NCBI GenBank assembly: GCA_934047225.1
Contig: OW204000.1
Span: forward strand, 16,448,001-16,512,000
Reading direction: 5' to 3'
Source of the DNA: Ypsolopha sequella
Taxonomy: Eukaryota; Arthropoda; Insecta; Lepidoptera; Ypsolophidae
Length of the DNA: 64,000 nt
Shown here: positions 11,901 through 23,900 of the stretch, in pieces
How positions within the stretch are numbered: the first letter of the stretch is position 1
Layout: every line of letters begins with the position of its first letter
Notes under the pieces: generated by a model
What the model was told of the DNA's origin: nothing
Seen by the model: the letters and a program-made list of their open reading frames with translations, nothing else
The model's database searches: none
Program-made: the position numbers and the translations under genes

Positions 11901-14900
11901 ACAATACATTGTGAAAGCAATAGCGATTGATATACTCACTAATAAGTTTTTAACCAATAATGGGCCAGATCTCTAATCCATGCCTTTGCAATTTAGATAG
12001 CAATATTTCGTGATTCCCGAAGTCAAAAGCTTTGCTCATATCTAAAAATATTGTTACTGTTGGTGTACCTTTATTTAGATTTTCAGTAACACCTTTCACT
12101 AGGTTCAAACATGCAAGTGAAGTTGAACAGTTTTTTCTAAAGCCGTATTGTTTCTGCGTTTAGATGTTATGTTTATTTAATAAACTTGTATGTCGTTTTT
12201 GCATAGTTCTTTCAAATCACCTTTGAAATGACGGAAATCAGAGTTACTGGTCGCTAATGATTAAGATCTGATTTGTCACCTTTTTGTGTATGGGCTTAAC
12301 AATGCTTATTACTCCAACTGATGCCGGGCCCAGAAATATATCTTCGACTCTATTGTGTTATCTTATAATAATTGTGTCTCATTTATATGTATTTACCTAT
12401 ATAATTATATAAATAATGATATACAAGGTGACTTTTTCATCATCGTCCAAATTCATACTGGAGGCTTAGTAAGTGATCAGCATAATGAATCGATAACAAT
12501 TTTTGTGAAATTCGTGTAATGAAATTTCGACTTCCCGAATCACTATGGGGAGTCGAAATTTCATTTTATGAATTTTACAAAAATCGTTATTGGTTCATAA
12601 TGCTGATCACTTACTAAGGCTCAAGTATGAATTTGGACGATGTTCACAAATTCACCTTGTATATAAAAAACAAAAGAAACAGGTTTAACAATGCTAAGTT
12701 TTAAAGCTCGTGGAAAGCTCTCTTCAGAAAACGACAGATTTATAAGAAAGCTGATTGGTATACACAGAAAGTATGCACATAATTTGAGAACTTTGGTACT
12801 AATTTCATAATAACTCACAGAATTACTATTACTTAACGACATTATTATCTTGAACACCTAGACAATAAGGTCCTTAGGTTGAGAGTTCAGCGTTTTAGGG
12901 ACTGAGCTACCGCTGCTATAGTATACTTTAATCTCGTATCGACTGGGGTCTATTGTTATAGCGATAATGAGAATAAAGAGGGAATGAGAATAATGAAGTC
13001 GGCAGATTAGAGAATGTGCACCTGAGTCTTCTGTGGAAGTGGGTGAAACGGCGCGACGTTAATAGCGGACGGGTTTTCTGGTTTTGGTCCTCCATATCGT
13101 ATCCTTGTTTTTACCTTGTGATAAGACGCTTCATCAGCAGCAGACGCATGCTCATCGTAATGCGGAGGTCGCTCAAATTGTCTCTCTCGCTCGTACATGC
13201 GCTCTCGGTCGCCGTAGTATCTCTCTCTCTCCTCCATCATAGGGCGGCCATGCGGCATGAAGCGCGGGGGGCGCCCGAACATCGGTCCGAATGGACGGCC
13301 GCTGAAAACGATAAATAGGGTGTCATTGATAAAAAGCAGTAATAAAAACTGCCTACGCCCCAAGTTTACGTCATACGCCAGCTACCAACGTACCTGCAGA
13401 CATCCGAGTCTCCCTCCCTCTCTATGTGCGGCGTGTCGTGGTGCGTGGGAGGAGGAGGGGACGCCCTAACTGCTGCCGCCGCCAGCTAGCAACGTACCTG
13501 GAGACCTCCGGGTTTTTCTCCCTCTCTATGTGCGGTGGGTGCGGCGTTGGTGGGTGGGAGGAGGAGGGCACACCCCAACTGCTGCGGCGGCATACGCCAG
13601 CTAACAACGTACCTGAAGACCTCCGGGTCTCTACCTCCCTCTCTCTCTGTGTGTGTGAGAGGGTGTCTCCGTTGTGTGGGTGTGGCGTGTCGTGGTGGAT
13701 GGGAGGAGGGGACCCCCAACTGCTGTGGCGGCATACACCAGCTAATAACGTACCTGAAGACCTCTGGGTCTCTCTCCTTCCCTGGGTGTGTGTTGGTGCG
13801 GCGTGTCGTGGTGGTTGGGAGGAGGGGGCGCCCCAACCGATGCGGCGGCATACGCAAGCTAACAACGTACCTGAAGACCTCCGGGTCTCTCTCCCTCTCT
13901 CTGTGCGGGTGTGGGTGCGGCGTGTCGTGGTGAGTGGGAGAAGACGCCCCAACTGCTGTGGCGACTTACGCTAGCTAACAACGTACCTGAAAGCCTCCGG
14001 GTCTCTCTCCCTCTCTCTGTGCGGGTGTGGGTGCGGCGTGTCGTGGTGGGTCGGAGGAGGAGGGGACGCCCCAACTGCTGCGGCGGCATACGCGAGCTCT
14101 GCGTCCGGATCGTGAACCACTCCACCCACTGACAAGTGGAGTTTCTTCTCTTCGAAATCCATGTCTTGTTCTTTGCGCTTGTTCGCTATGCGGAGCATCT
14201 AGGGATAAAAGGATGTTTCAATTATAGCTGAGTGACTTATCTTGCACTACATATTGATGACATGGCTCGGGTTTCGCTCTGTTGACTGTAATTTTTTTAT
14301 TGCTCTCACTTCAGCTTCTGTTTTATCATGATTTTTGCTATCTAAGTTCTTTCTGTAGGGTTGACTGGGAGAAAATGCTTCTAGCATTAAGTCCACCTGT
14401 TGTACATTAAACTGTGTTTTGTGCAATAAAGAATTTAGAAGAAAAAGTTACCTCTTTAGCAGTCCTAAGTCCCCGTTCCCAGGCGGACTCGACGGGCGGT
14501 TGGTCCTTTAGCGCGGGGTGTGGAGGGTACGGAGCGGGGGCGGGGGGCACCCCCCTCACCATCTCAAACATGCTGTAGTTACCCTTGTCTGTGACCCCGG
14601 GGTGAAGGAATCTAGGGAATATAAGAGTTTATATTAAAAATCCAACTAAGCAGAAACTTGTTAAGCGATTTGAAATATTTGTTTAATGCACATAATGCTC
14701 TTTTTAAGGCGAAGATAACAAGAGAAATCTGTCCTACTCCAACATTTAATTTTAAACTCAGTGGAAGCGAGCCGCTCAGAAAACTCGCGATTTCCATGTG
14801 TTTTTATTTATTATTATTTTATTAGAGGGATGGGCTTTATTTAAATGCTGGCCGTTATGTATCGCATTTAATACGTTTATTTTGTTACAAGTTTTATTGT

Positions 14901-17900
14901 CCAGAACCATTTTTCTTAATATCTTTGCGATTTTATGCGATGAAGGAAAATACAAGTAATCGTGTTTCGAACGGCCGAAATATTAAAATCAAAAAGTGGA
15001 ATATGACAAGTATTTTTTTTTTCCAAATTCAAATACTTGTTATTTACAAATAAAATACAGAAGAATACAGCACTTATCCGGAAAAAGAATAATACCCTCG
15101 CCTTAATAAAAATATTAACAATTTTTTTTTCTATAATTCTTATATAATTTATAAGCCATACATCTTAAGATTAATTCGGCTTAAAAATATTTGTTCAATC
15201 GACTTCATCAGCAAGGGCGTATATATTTTTTGTCGCTGAAAAACCGAAAACTAGAGATGGTAGTTGTCTAAACGAATAAAGTTTACTATGAGGCCAACCC
15301 TGAAATTGTGTAAATAAAAATAATTTGCCCAAGTAACCCTTAAAACATTATAGTAAACAACTACAATATAGCAACATCAAGGTGGCAAAAAACAATACGT
15401 TAAAATGGTAGCCTGACAAACAATTCGGCACCCTCTGAGTACGGAACCCTAATTTTTATTATTTGTCGTTTTACTTTACAGGTACAACAATCTGACCAAA
15501 TTTGAAACTTGTAGTATTATCGTCTTTAAGATAGTGCCGAAATAAATTATGTTAAAAAATACTACTTTTTTTTAACCGGGTGGGTTAAAATTTTATTTTT
15601 GTTTTTGTAGTTTGCCATGATAGAGGAGTAGGACATCATAACAAGTGTTCTGTGAAAACTTTAACTGGGTCCTGCGGGTCTACCGCTTAATTCTCATTTT
15701 CATCAACATCAACTTGAGATTGAAATTTGACGTGCGTGCGACGACGCCCGCCTAACATGCCATCTCTTTTGCACGCGTTGAATTTCGCATGCATTTGCTT
15801 GAAGTTGATACAAATGAGAATTACGCGGTAGAGCCCCTGTTTAGTATATGTGTATAGGGAACGTCAATCAAACACGGAGTACGAGCTAAGACTAATAGTT
15901 TATTAGGTACCCACATCATCGCATACATCATAATACATATCGACAGGTCCCTATAACGGCTGCAGCTGTAATGTGACAGACGAAGAGACGGGCAGACAGA
16001 CGGACAGCTACTAAAATATATTCCAATTCCTTTACTGAGTCAGCAATTCGACTTTCATATACGCGAGGCTACATCGGTGACTACTCTTAAAAACAAGGTA
16101 TATCAACATTACCTTGATCTACAGAATACACAGTTGGGTCAACTCTAATAAACAAAAATACGTGTTTAACTTAAACAGAATAAACAGTTCGGTCAACTCT
16201 AATAAACAAAAATACGTGTTTAACTTAAACAGAATAAACCGTTGGGTCAACTGTAATAAACAAAAATACGCGTTTAACTTATACAGAATAAACAGTTGGC
16301 TCAACTCCGATAGACAAAAATACATGTTTAACTTAAACACGATATAGAGGTAGTATATGTATTTGATTATAAGTTACCTATTTATGTATTTTATAATATT
16401 TTTAGTTAAAATTAATTTTATTATAATATAGTCATAAAACTCTTTTCTCATCGAAGCACTACCCTTGACAAGTTCCACATCGCCAAGGTTAGCTGGAAGA
16501 AAATGCTAACTAGCATTAAGCTCCCATGTAGGATGGAGACCGCATCAAGTAAGACACATTGGACTTTGTACCTATCTTATATTATTCTCTGTAGGGGCTA
16601 ATGTCGTACTGCAAGTGTATAGCTTGATGTGGTCTCCACTGTACATGTTTAGATTAGTGCAATAAAGAATTTTATACAATAACAGCGGAGGCTTAGTAAC
16701 AGGGTACAGCTACTAGACCAAAAGGGTTTCAATACGACGTGCTCCTACTTTGGCTGTTTTTAAAAGACTAATTAAGGAGCATTTTCTATCCCTTTCATAG
16801 TTTAAGTTTAATTTATCTCTACTTATTACTGTATATATAGAAATATATATATATATATTTCTATATATCTTTATACACAAGTATATATTTTGTATTAAAT
16901 TGAATGTAATATTTATTTATTTTGTATCTAGTTTACGTATTGAGTTAATATATACATATGTTTAGACAATTATTTATGTATTTTTGATTATAATAGGTAC
17001 ACCGCCTACGCCTTCACGTAAATCCAAAATATTTTCCACCCAAAGGTTGTCTGGAAGAAATCGCTCTAAGCGATAAGACCGCCAATTGTTGCCTATATTT
17101 TTGTTTTTTTCCAACTTTGTATTGTTGTTTTTCTTTTGGTGCACAATAAAGCGTATTTATGTTTATGTTATGTTTTTAGCGACGAAAAACCGAGTCTGTT
17201 TATGGGTTTCAGTAAATACAATAAAACCCACCTGCAGCTAATCCCCCAAGTGCAGGCTCCTCTAGAATAGAACCGGCACACTGGTCTCGGCTCGGTTTCC
17301 TCAGGTCTTCGTTCCGCCTCGTCCGAAACCTCTCCTTCCTCGGGCGAGGAGGCGCGGGTGGTTCGTCCGATGCTGATAGGCGCTCGGATTTCTTCTGTGG
17401 AAGATATAGATATATCGTCACAACATGAATCCCCGAGGGGGTGTCAGAGGTGTTCAGAGAGTGAACTGTGAAATGCAAGTCACAGTCCACACTCGGTAAA
17501 CCCGCATTTCACCGACGATTATTACGTCCCAACGTTTTTCTTCACCATTCAGCAAGTGGTAGGTATTAGGTACTGCAAATACTATGCACATAAATTCTGA
17601 AAAACTCATTGGTGCATGCCCGACCAGGGATCGAACCTGGATTGCAAGATGGGATTACCCCTGTGCTACCGCCTATATGGAAGATAAATATTCGATTATA
17701 CATAAGGAACTCTTTATTTTTGAGGGATTGTTTGTTGGGGAATTATTGTTTGCGCGAAGTTTGTTATCTGTGGAATATTCAAAAAGAAATCTTATTAGTG
17801 AAAATCACAGGTATGCCTTTGCTTCACTGTTGTACGAGATCACATGACGCCAGTTATTGCCCGGCCCTTCGCTACTACAAATGCAACTAAAATTAAAAGC

Positions 17901-20900
17901 AGCGTGTTTGTGATTGTGTACCAATAGAATGGCTCCTTTCGTCCATGATTGACAGACGCATTAGCCGTTCTCGTAGCGCGGCGTCCCTTTCTAGCGCCAA
18001 TAGTGATGGGAACATAGTTTCTGCCGAGAATCGTATTTTGGTAATCTTTTGGCTTCGTTATATTTTTTGCTTTGTTAATACAATAAAGAAATGTTATTAT
18101 ATGTGATACCAATAGTGAAGGAAAGTAATAGATTATATTTAAAAACAAACACAATAATATTAATATATCGTCACGACATGAATCTCCGAGAGTGTGTCGG
18201 GAGTGAAAGTGAGTCGTTCCCAAGTGTCGTTCCCACTTAATTCTCTAGAATCCATATTTAAGTCAAATTAGAACAATATGTTATTACACTAATAAGCGGG
18301 TCGCAAAGAATCTATTTCTAAATGTATACAAAAGCCGTTGTACAATGCCGATATATGTATGTGCACCTGATTATTTTTATCAGAAACTACGATACAAAAT
18401 TCCTATCCCAAAAAAAAGGTCCGATACTTTTTGCTGAATATACGATTCATATGTAATTTCTATAAGATATCCCATCCCTACTAAAACAGTCAAGTACGCA
18501 CGAAATATTTTTTGATGGATTATTTTTTTAAATGATTACAGTGAAAATGTGTGATTACTTTACTAACTTAACACTTACCAATGCCAACTAACACGTCTAA
18601 CACGTTCACTTGATGAACATGCAGTTCAACTTTTGTTCCAGCACGCAATTACAGTACAGCAAGGCATTTAAAAATATATATTTTCGACGTTCCGCACGCC
18701 GTGTCTCGCTTACGACTGATCGGCCCGAAAGCATGCTCTCAGCAAGTGAGTTCCTCTGAGCATACTCGAAACACAGGCCTACATGGCTTATCCCCTCTGT
18801 TCTAAATCCGTGGTGAAAATACAATGCATTTAGAGAAATAAATAGAGAAAATATGGAGTTGTGATGGTGACTTGTTTTTCCCGCGACTCACCCCCGGTTT
18901 CTGAAAGGCCAATCAAAGTTAACAGTAGATTAAAAAAACTTTAACCGCAAATAACGGTGAAAATAAAGCATATATGAAGTCTGAATAGTGATGAATCAAT
19001 AATTAACTTAGTTTATTTTTGATTTCAATGTAAAATTCCCACTTTTTCTGGCTTAATCCGCAGATAATTATTTTTTAATCTACTGTTGACATTGATTGGC
19101 CTTTCAGAAACCGGGGGTCAATCTGATTTGATTTTGTAGTAGTTCCCAGGACTGATTTTCCGTGATAAAAACTACTATATGTGTAAGCCAGCCTCACAAC
19201 TTCTTAAATGTACACCACTGAATAAGTTGCATTATGGTTCGTTAATGGTAGTGTTATAGGCAGGGTTTCCCGGATTGACCGGGAGCCCCCGGGAATATTG
19301 TTCAACCTTCCGAGCTCCCAAGATGCAATAAATTCTCCGAATTTTCTAGAATAAAATAATTGCCATTAACGTAATAGATAAATAAGGCGAAATAAATAAT
19401 TTTATGACGAAATAACATTAGATTTTTCATATCAAATATGAATGATGCTTCTACAAAACAAAGCAAATTAAAAATAACAAATATTACCGACTTTCATTCA
19501 ATTGCCCAACAGTTTGTTCAAATCTCCCGGGTTGGTTCCTCCGAGAGTTGGCAACCCTAGTTATAGGCCAGCAAACAAACAAACCAACCAAATTTAAGAT
19601 ATTAGTAAACATAGACTGTGTTACTATAAAAGGGCGTTTAAACTATGTTTAACTTTAGACAGTGTTTAAATCTGTTGCTGTCACTTTTTTACAATATGAA
19701 ACAAAAGGCGACAACAACAGATTTAAACACTGTCTAAAGTTAAACACCATTTTGTAGTAACACCGAGATTGTTTAATAGACGTAGAATGGGATAGAAGAA
19801 ATATACCTCGTTCAGTGGCCTTGATTTCTCCATCTCCATCCAAACTCTCCTTAGATTTAGGCTCGACACACTCCCCTTCCTCTGCCTCGAAATCCAGTTG
19901 CTCCTCGCAGTCTTCCGTATTACTTGTCTTTTCTTGAGGCACCTATAACAACGAATACAATTTTAGGTGGACCACAAAAAAGTTACTGAATTTATTATAA
20001 TTAACATTTTTTGTATTAAGGTTAAACGTCAGTAGCTTAGCGCAAAATGCATAACTTTACTTTGTTTTTCTTGGCCAGAAGTTAAAAATTGAAAAACATT
20101 GTGATGTGTGGCAGTTGACGCCAATAGTTCAGTTATTAGTGAGGTTTATAAAGCATGAGTTTGAAATTTATTGCACAATTTTAGTCATGATCTTGTCCAA
20201 ACAAAGTTAAAACAGGATTTTAAGTTGGTTTTGAGAAGATCATGACTAATCGTGTATATAATTTTAAATTGTTTCTTTATAAACCTATAAACCTCACTAA
20301 TACTAAACTATTGACATCAAATGCCACATACCAAAATACATTTCAATTTTAAATTTCTAAACAAGAAAAACAAAGTTAAGTTATGCACTTTGCGCTAAGC
20401 TATCGACATTTAACTTTATTAAATTTTAAGTTTAAAAATAATTTTCAAAGATTTCGACTTTTTGTCATACATATCTTCTCAACACAAATTAATCAAGCTT
20501 TCTTTTATCAATTTCTCCTTTTTTAGGCTTCCGTATCTCAAATAAAAAACGGAAACCTTATAGGATCACTTTGTTGTCCGTCTGTTTGTCCCTTGCTCGG
20601 CCCCCGTAACTGATCCTACAGAAGTCTCTGTTGTGAACTTCAGCTCTGATCACTTGTATGCCGGCGACTTGCAGCTTATCTTGTAAGCAGGGGCTCTACC
20701 GCGTAATTCTCATTTGTATCAACTTCAAGCAAATGCATGCGAAATTCAACGCGTGCAAAAGAGATGGCATGTTAGGCGGGCGTCGTCGCACGCACGTCAA
20801 ATTTCAATCTCAAGTTGATGTTGATGTAAATGAGAATTACGCGGTAGACCCACAGGACTCGTTATCTCATGCTGTTCAGAAGTTAAACATTAACCTTGAC

Positions 20901-23900
20901 TCTATTAGTGTCCGTATAGAGCAGTATGGACTTTTTAGTCAATCCTGCTAAAACGAAAGCCATAATTCTGGGAGTAGAGCTCTAGTGGACTAACTTGACT
21001 TAAGAGAACCTTACCCCAAGTTTGCTTTATTGTAATTACAGTATTGAGGTAAAAATTCTGGGTTTGCATATCAAAAATAACATGTCCTGGCACTTGCATG
21101 TGTCTGTATGCAGTAAGAAAATATTTGCATCTATGCATTCCCTTAATTGGAAAAGGGCGGGTTTTTCACAATCCGGCTGCGAAACCGCTTTTAAATTTCT
21201 CATTTTATGAGCTCGTCAAATAGCCAAAACTCGTCGATGTCGGTGATTAAAATTATTCTAGTGAATGTTTTCGCGGAAGTAAGTATGATATTTGTTTTTT
21301 TTTTAGGGAGGAGCTATAACATAAAGTACATAGAAAGCGAAAACACATTACTAAAAAACAGTATACCAAAATCATTCTAAAAATTCCAAGATTGTGATTC
21401 TTACACACCTCACTGTAAAACAATACATGAAAAACTGATGATTATTCGAATGAATAATTCAGAAAAAAATTAATAGAAAAACCAATCGACAATCTAAACT
21501 CAATCATATTAAGTGTCCATGAATTTTTTATTTAATCAACAAAGAAAAGACCTCGACTTGGTTAAGGCAGGGGACTTTATTGATTCTTCATTCATTATTC
21601 ACGTCCTTTGTTTGCATGTATTACAACTGAACAGTTACATTTGGACTTTTGTACATCAGTCAATACTTTCAAATTAAAATTATTTATTCACATAAGAAAC
21701 AAATACGTTTTAAAATTACATAATAGTAGGTAGCAGTAAGTACAATAACAGCGTCGTGTAGTCCCCACAGTAGGATTCCCTGGGTGGTGGGGACTAGGTT
21801 CCTTCACTCGCCTTTTATACAACGTGTAACAGAAAGGTGTAACCATATTTTAAGAGTTTATTCAGTCAATGGTATAGAACAACTTTTACTATGTAACAAA
21901 CCCTGTAACTCGAAAAAAAAATTCACTGTTTCATAGAAAAATGCAATGCCGCTCGGCCGATATGTATGGAAGGGCAGTTTTTTTTTTGAGATTTCAGGGT
22001 TGGCTCCATAGTAAAAGTTGTTCTATACCATTGACTGAATAAGCTCTTGAAATATGGTTACACCTTTTTGTTACACGTTGTATAAATAATCAGCTTGAAT
22101 ATAAGCTCCATTTGACAATCACATGCATGATGTTTTAAAATAGGATAACGTCACCAAATATTCGCTTATTGAACCTGGGGTCCCATTGCGCCCAGTATAA
22201 AGACATATAACTTAAATAGCCTAACCATTTTTGAGCTCCTCTATGGTCGCATCTATGAAAGACGGGCGGTAAAGAGTTTCCTTTTTAATGAAACTCGACT
22301 TGTCAAAAGTCCGTCATCTACAGGTTGCTCTGAAATTCGACCTATTCCTTAAAAGGAGTTATACTAGAGATCATTTTCAACAGATTAAGCCCATCAACTA
22401 GGGGTCGAAAATAAATGGTCTCTGAGTTATGAAGGTTTTTAAGATATTTTTCAAACTTACACACTGGTAACAAAAAACAAATTATTTAAAAATAATGATT
22501 CCTCTCTTGGCACTTATTTGTTATTTTCCTGACTAATGATAAATGAGTGATCATTTATAAAAAATACACATGCCCAGAATTCCCATAATCTCAGAAGTAA
22601 AAGTAAGTGGAAAGAAAATCATTTTTATTTAGTAGTTTTTGAAATATCAACGTGTTTTACTTGAAAAAAAATACATCATTTTCGACCCCTAGTTGATAAG
22701 CATTATTTGTTGGAAATGATCTCTAGTATAACCCCTTTCAAGGAAAAGGTCGAATTTCGGATCACCCTATATGATGGACGTTCCTGTGAATGTGTTTTCC
22801 TAGAAAATTGCTTTTATTTATTTATTGGAACACGGAGTAAAAACAGAAAAATATACAGATTTTATAAGGTAAACATTAAACTTAAAACTAACATGCACAT
22901 GCACACGACTTGGGTTTGTAAAATATCAATAAGTTACTTAATTGTTATAAGACACTATTGTTAGAGAGCACTTTCTTCATATTTTTTTTGATATCTTTCA
23001 CATGCTTGGGAAATCTCTTGATAGATAAAATCTGAAACGAGGATATAAGTGACCGATATATCCTGCCGAATTAGTAAGTTGAAGTGGCAGAGGGCTGGCC
23101 ATATTTGTCGCCGACACGATGGCCGTTGAGGCCGAAAGGCGTTGGAATGGAGTTCACGTACAGCAAGCATAGCATAGGCCGACCTCGTGCCCGCTGGACC
23201 GACGCCGACGTCCTGAATGACGTTGCGGGTAGCGGCTGGATGAGGATGACGCAAGACCGCCAAGAGCGGCGAAATATTGGAGAGGCCTATATCCAGCAGT
23301 GGATGAACACAGCCTGATGGATGGATGGATCTTTCACACGTTCGCAAAATATTGGTGCAAACAAACACTTCCTTACCTTTTCAAGTTTGGGCAGTTCAGT
23401 GAACTTTCCAGTGTCAGATTTAGGAGATGATTGTGCACTGGCCCCGGTGTTCCCATTAACCTTCACATCGTGCGCTGGCGACGCAGGTGGTGATGGTGAT
23501 TTGGGCTGCAAGTAAATTTAATGGTCAGAATTGCAAGATTTCATCTTATTAGGTTGTTACTTTAACAATGTCAGCTAACTTTGCGGTTTTCAATTAAGGA
23601 GGTGGATAGGGGGGTGGCAGGGGAACCAGCACAGCTAGCAGTCTCTCAAAGTTACTTGCATTTTAGTTGACTTTACTCAGCTTTTGTCTGCATATTGTAT
23701 TATTAGTTTTTAGGTGTAAGTATACTCATAAGAGAATGCGAATTCTCGCAAAGTGGAGTTTTAGTGTAACTTGTGAGTCAGTCTTTTGAGTTCTTTTTTA
23801 GTGTTCCATACTCAAAAAGTTTGCCAGTCACCATGTGCCACATCAAATTCACCAAACTTTATAGCACTTATTTTGAATTTTTGCAACACTACTCTTATGT

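Larger units (their letters stand above)
11439..13021 (-). other. ZC3H18 intron 8/9
   Basis: Contains an RT fossil (11950-12400 and 12663-12855, same strand as the gene) split by a palindrome (12420-12661). A recurrent moth repeat phrase (gactgatctatcaacgccca) is near 11567. 11640-11940 is unrecognised. Confidence 0.7.
14612..17231 (-). other. ZC3H18 intron 5/6, repeat-filled
   Basis: Holds a fragment of the 270-bp palindromic MITE core (15258-15310), a MITE (15668-15835), a 54-bp tandem repeat (16123-16347), a TA-rich tract near 16835-16880 and two LINE 3' tails (16490-16675 and 17045-17160, both plus strand). I see nothing recognisable in 14640-15250 or 15840-16110. Confidence 0.7.
17395..19806 (-). 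other. ZC3H18 intron 4/5, repeat-filled
   Basis: Contains a tRNA-headed SINE (17405-17690), a related SINE end (18165-18235), a TIR element (18886-19121), a hAT-like MITE (19261-19559) and a MITE (19616-19765). Nothing is recognised in 17700-18160 or 18240-18880. Confidence 0.7.
19943..23376 (-). other. ZC3H18 intron 3/4, repeat-filled
   Basis: Contains palindrome K (20019-20411), an RT fragment interrupted by MITE G (20640-21145), a fragment of the TTAA palindrome family (21147-21205), a 270-bp palindromic MITE (21816-22084), a long-arm TIR element (22315-22772) and an RTE 3' end (23078-23335). 21206-21815 and 22773-23070 hold nothing I recognise. Confidence 0.7.

Noticed and set aside
13422..13974. 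176- and 182-codon ORFs on both strands of the donor array
   Set aside because: By-products of a GC-rich tandem repeat; neither matches the frame of ZC3H18 exon 7.
17209..17490. KKSERLSAS... reading frame of the zinc-finger exon
   Set aside because: Wrong phase relative to the upstream donor and it destroys the CCCH motif.
17620..17690. Functional tRNA gene on the minus strand
   Set aside because: It is the head of a SINE whose body continues to 17405 and is repeated at 44236-44600.
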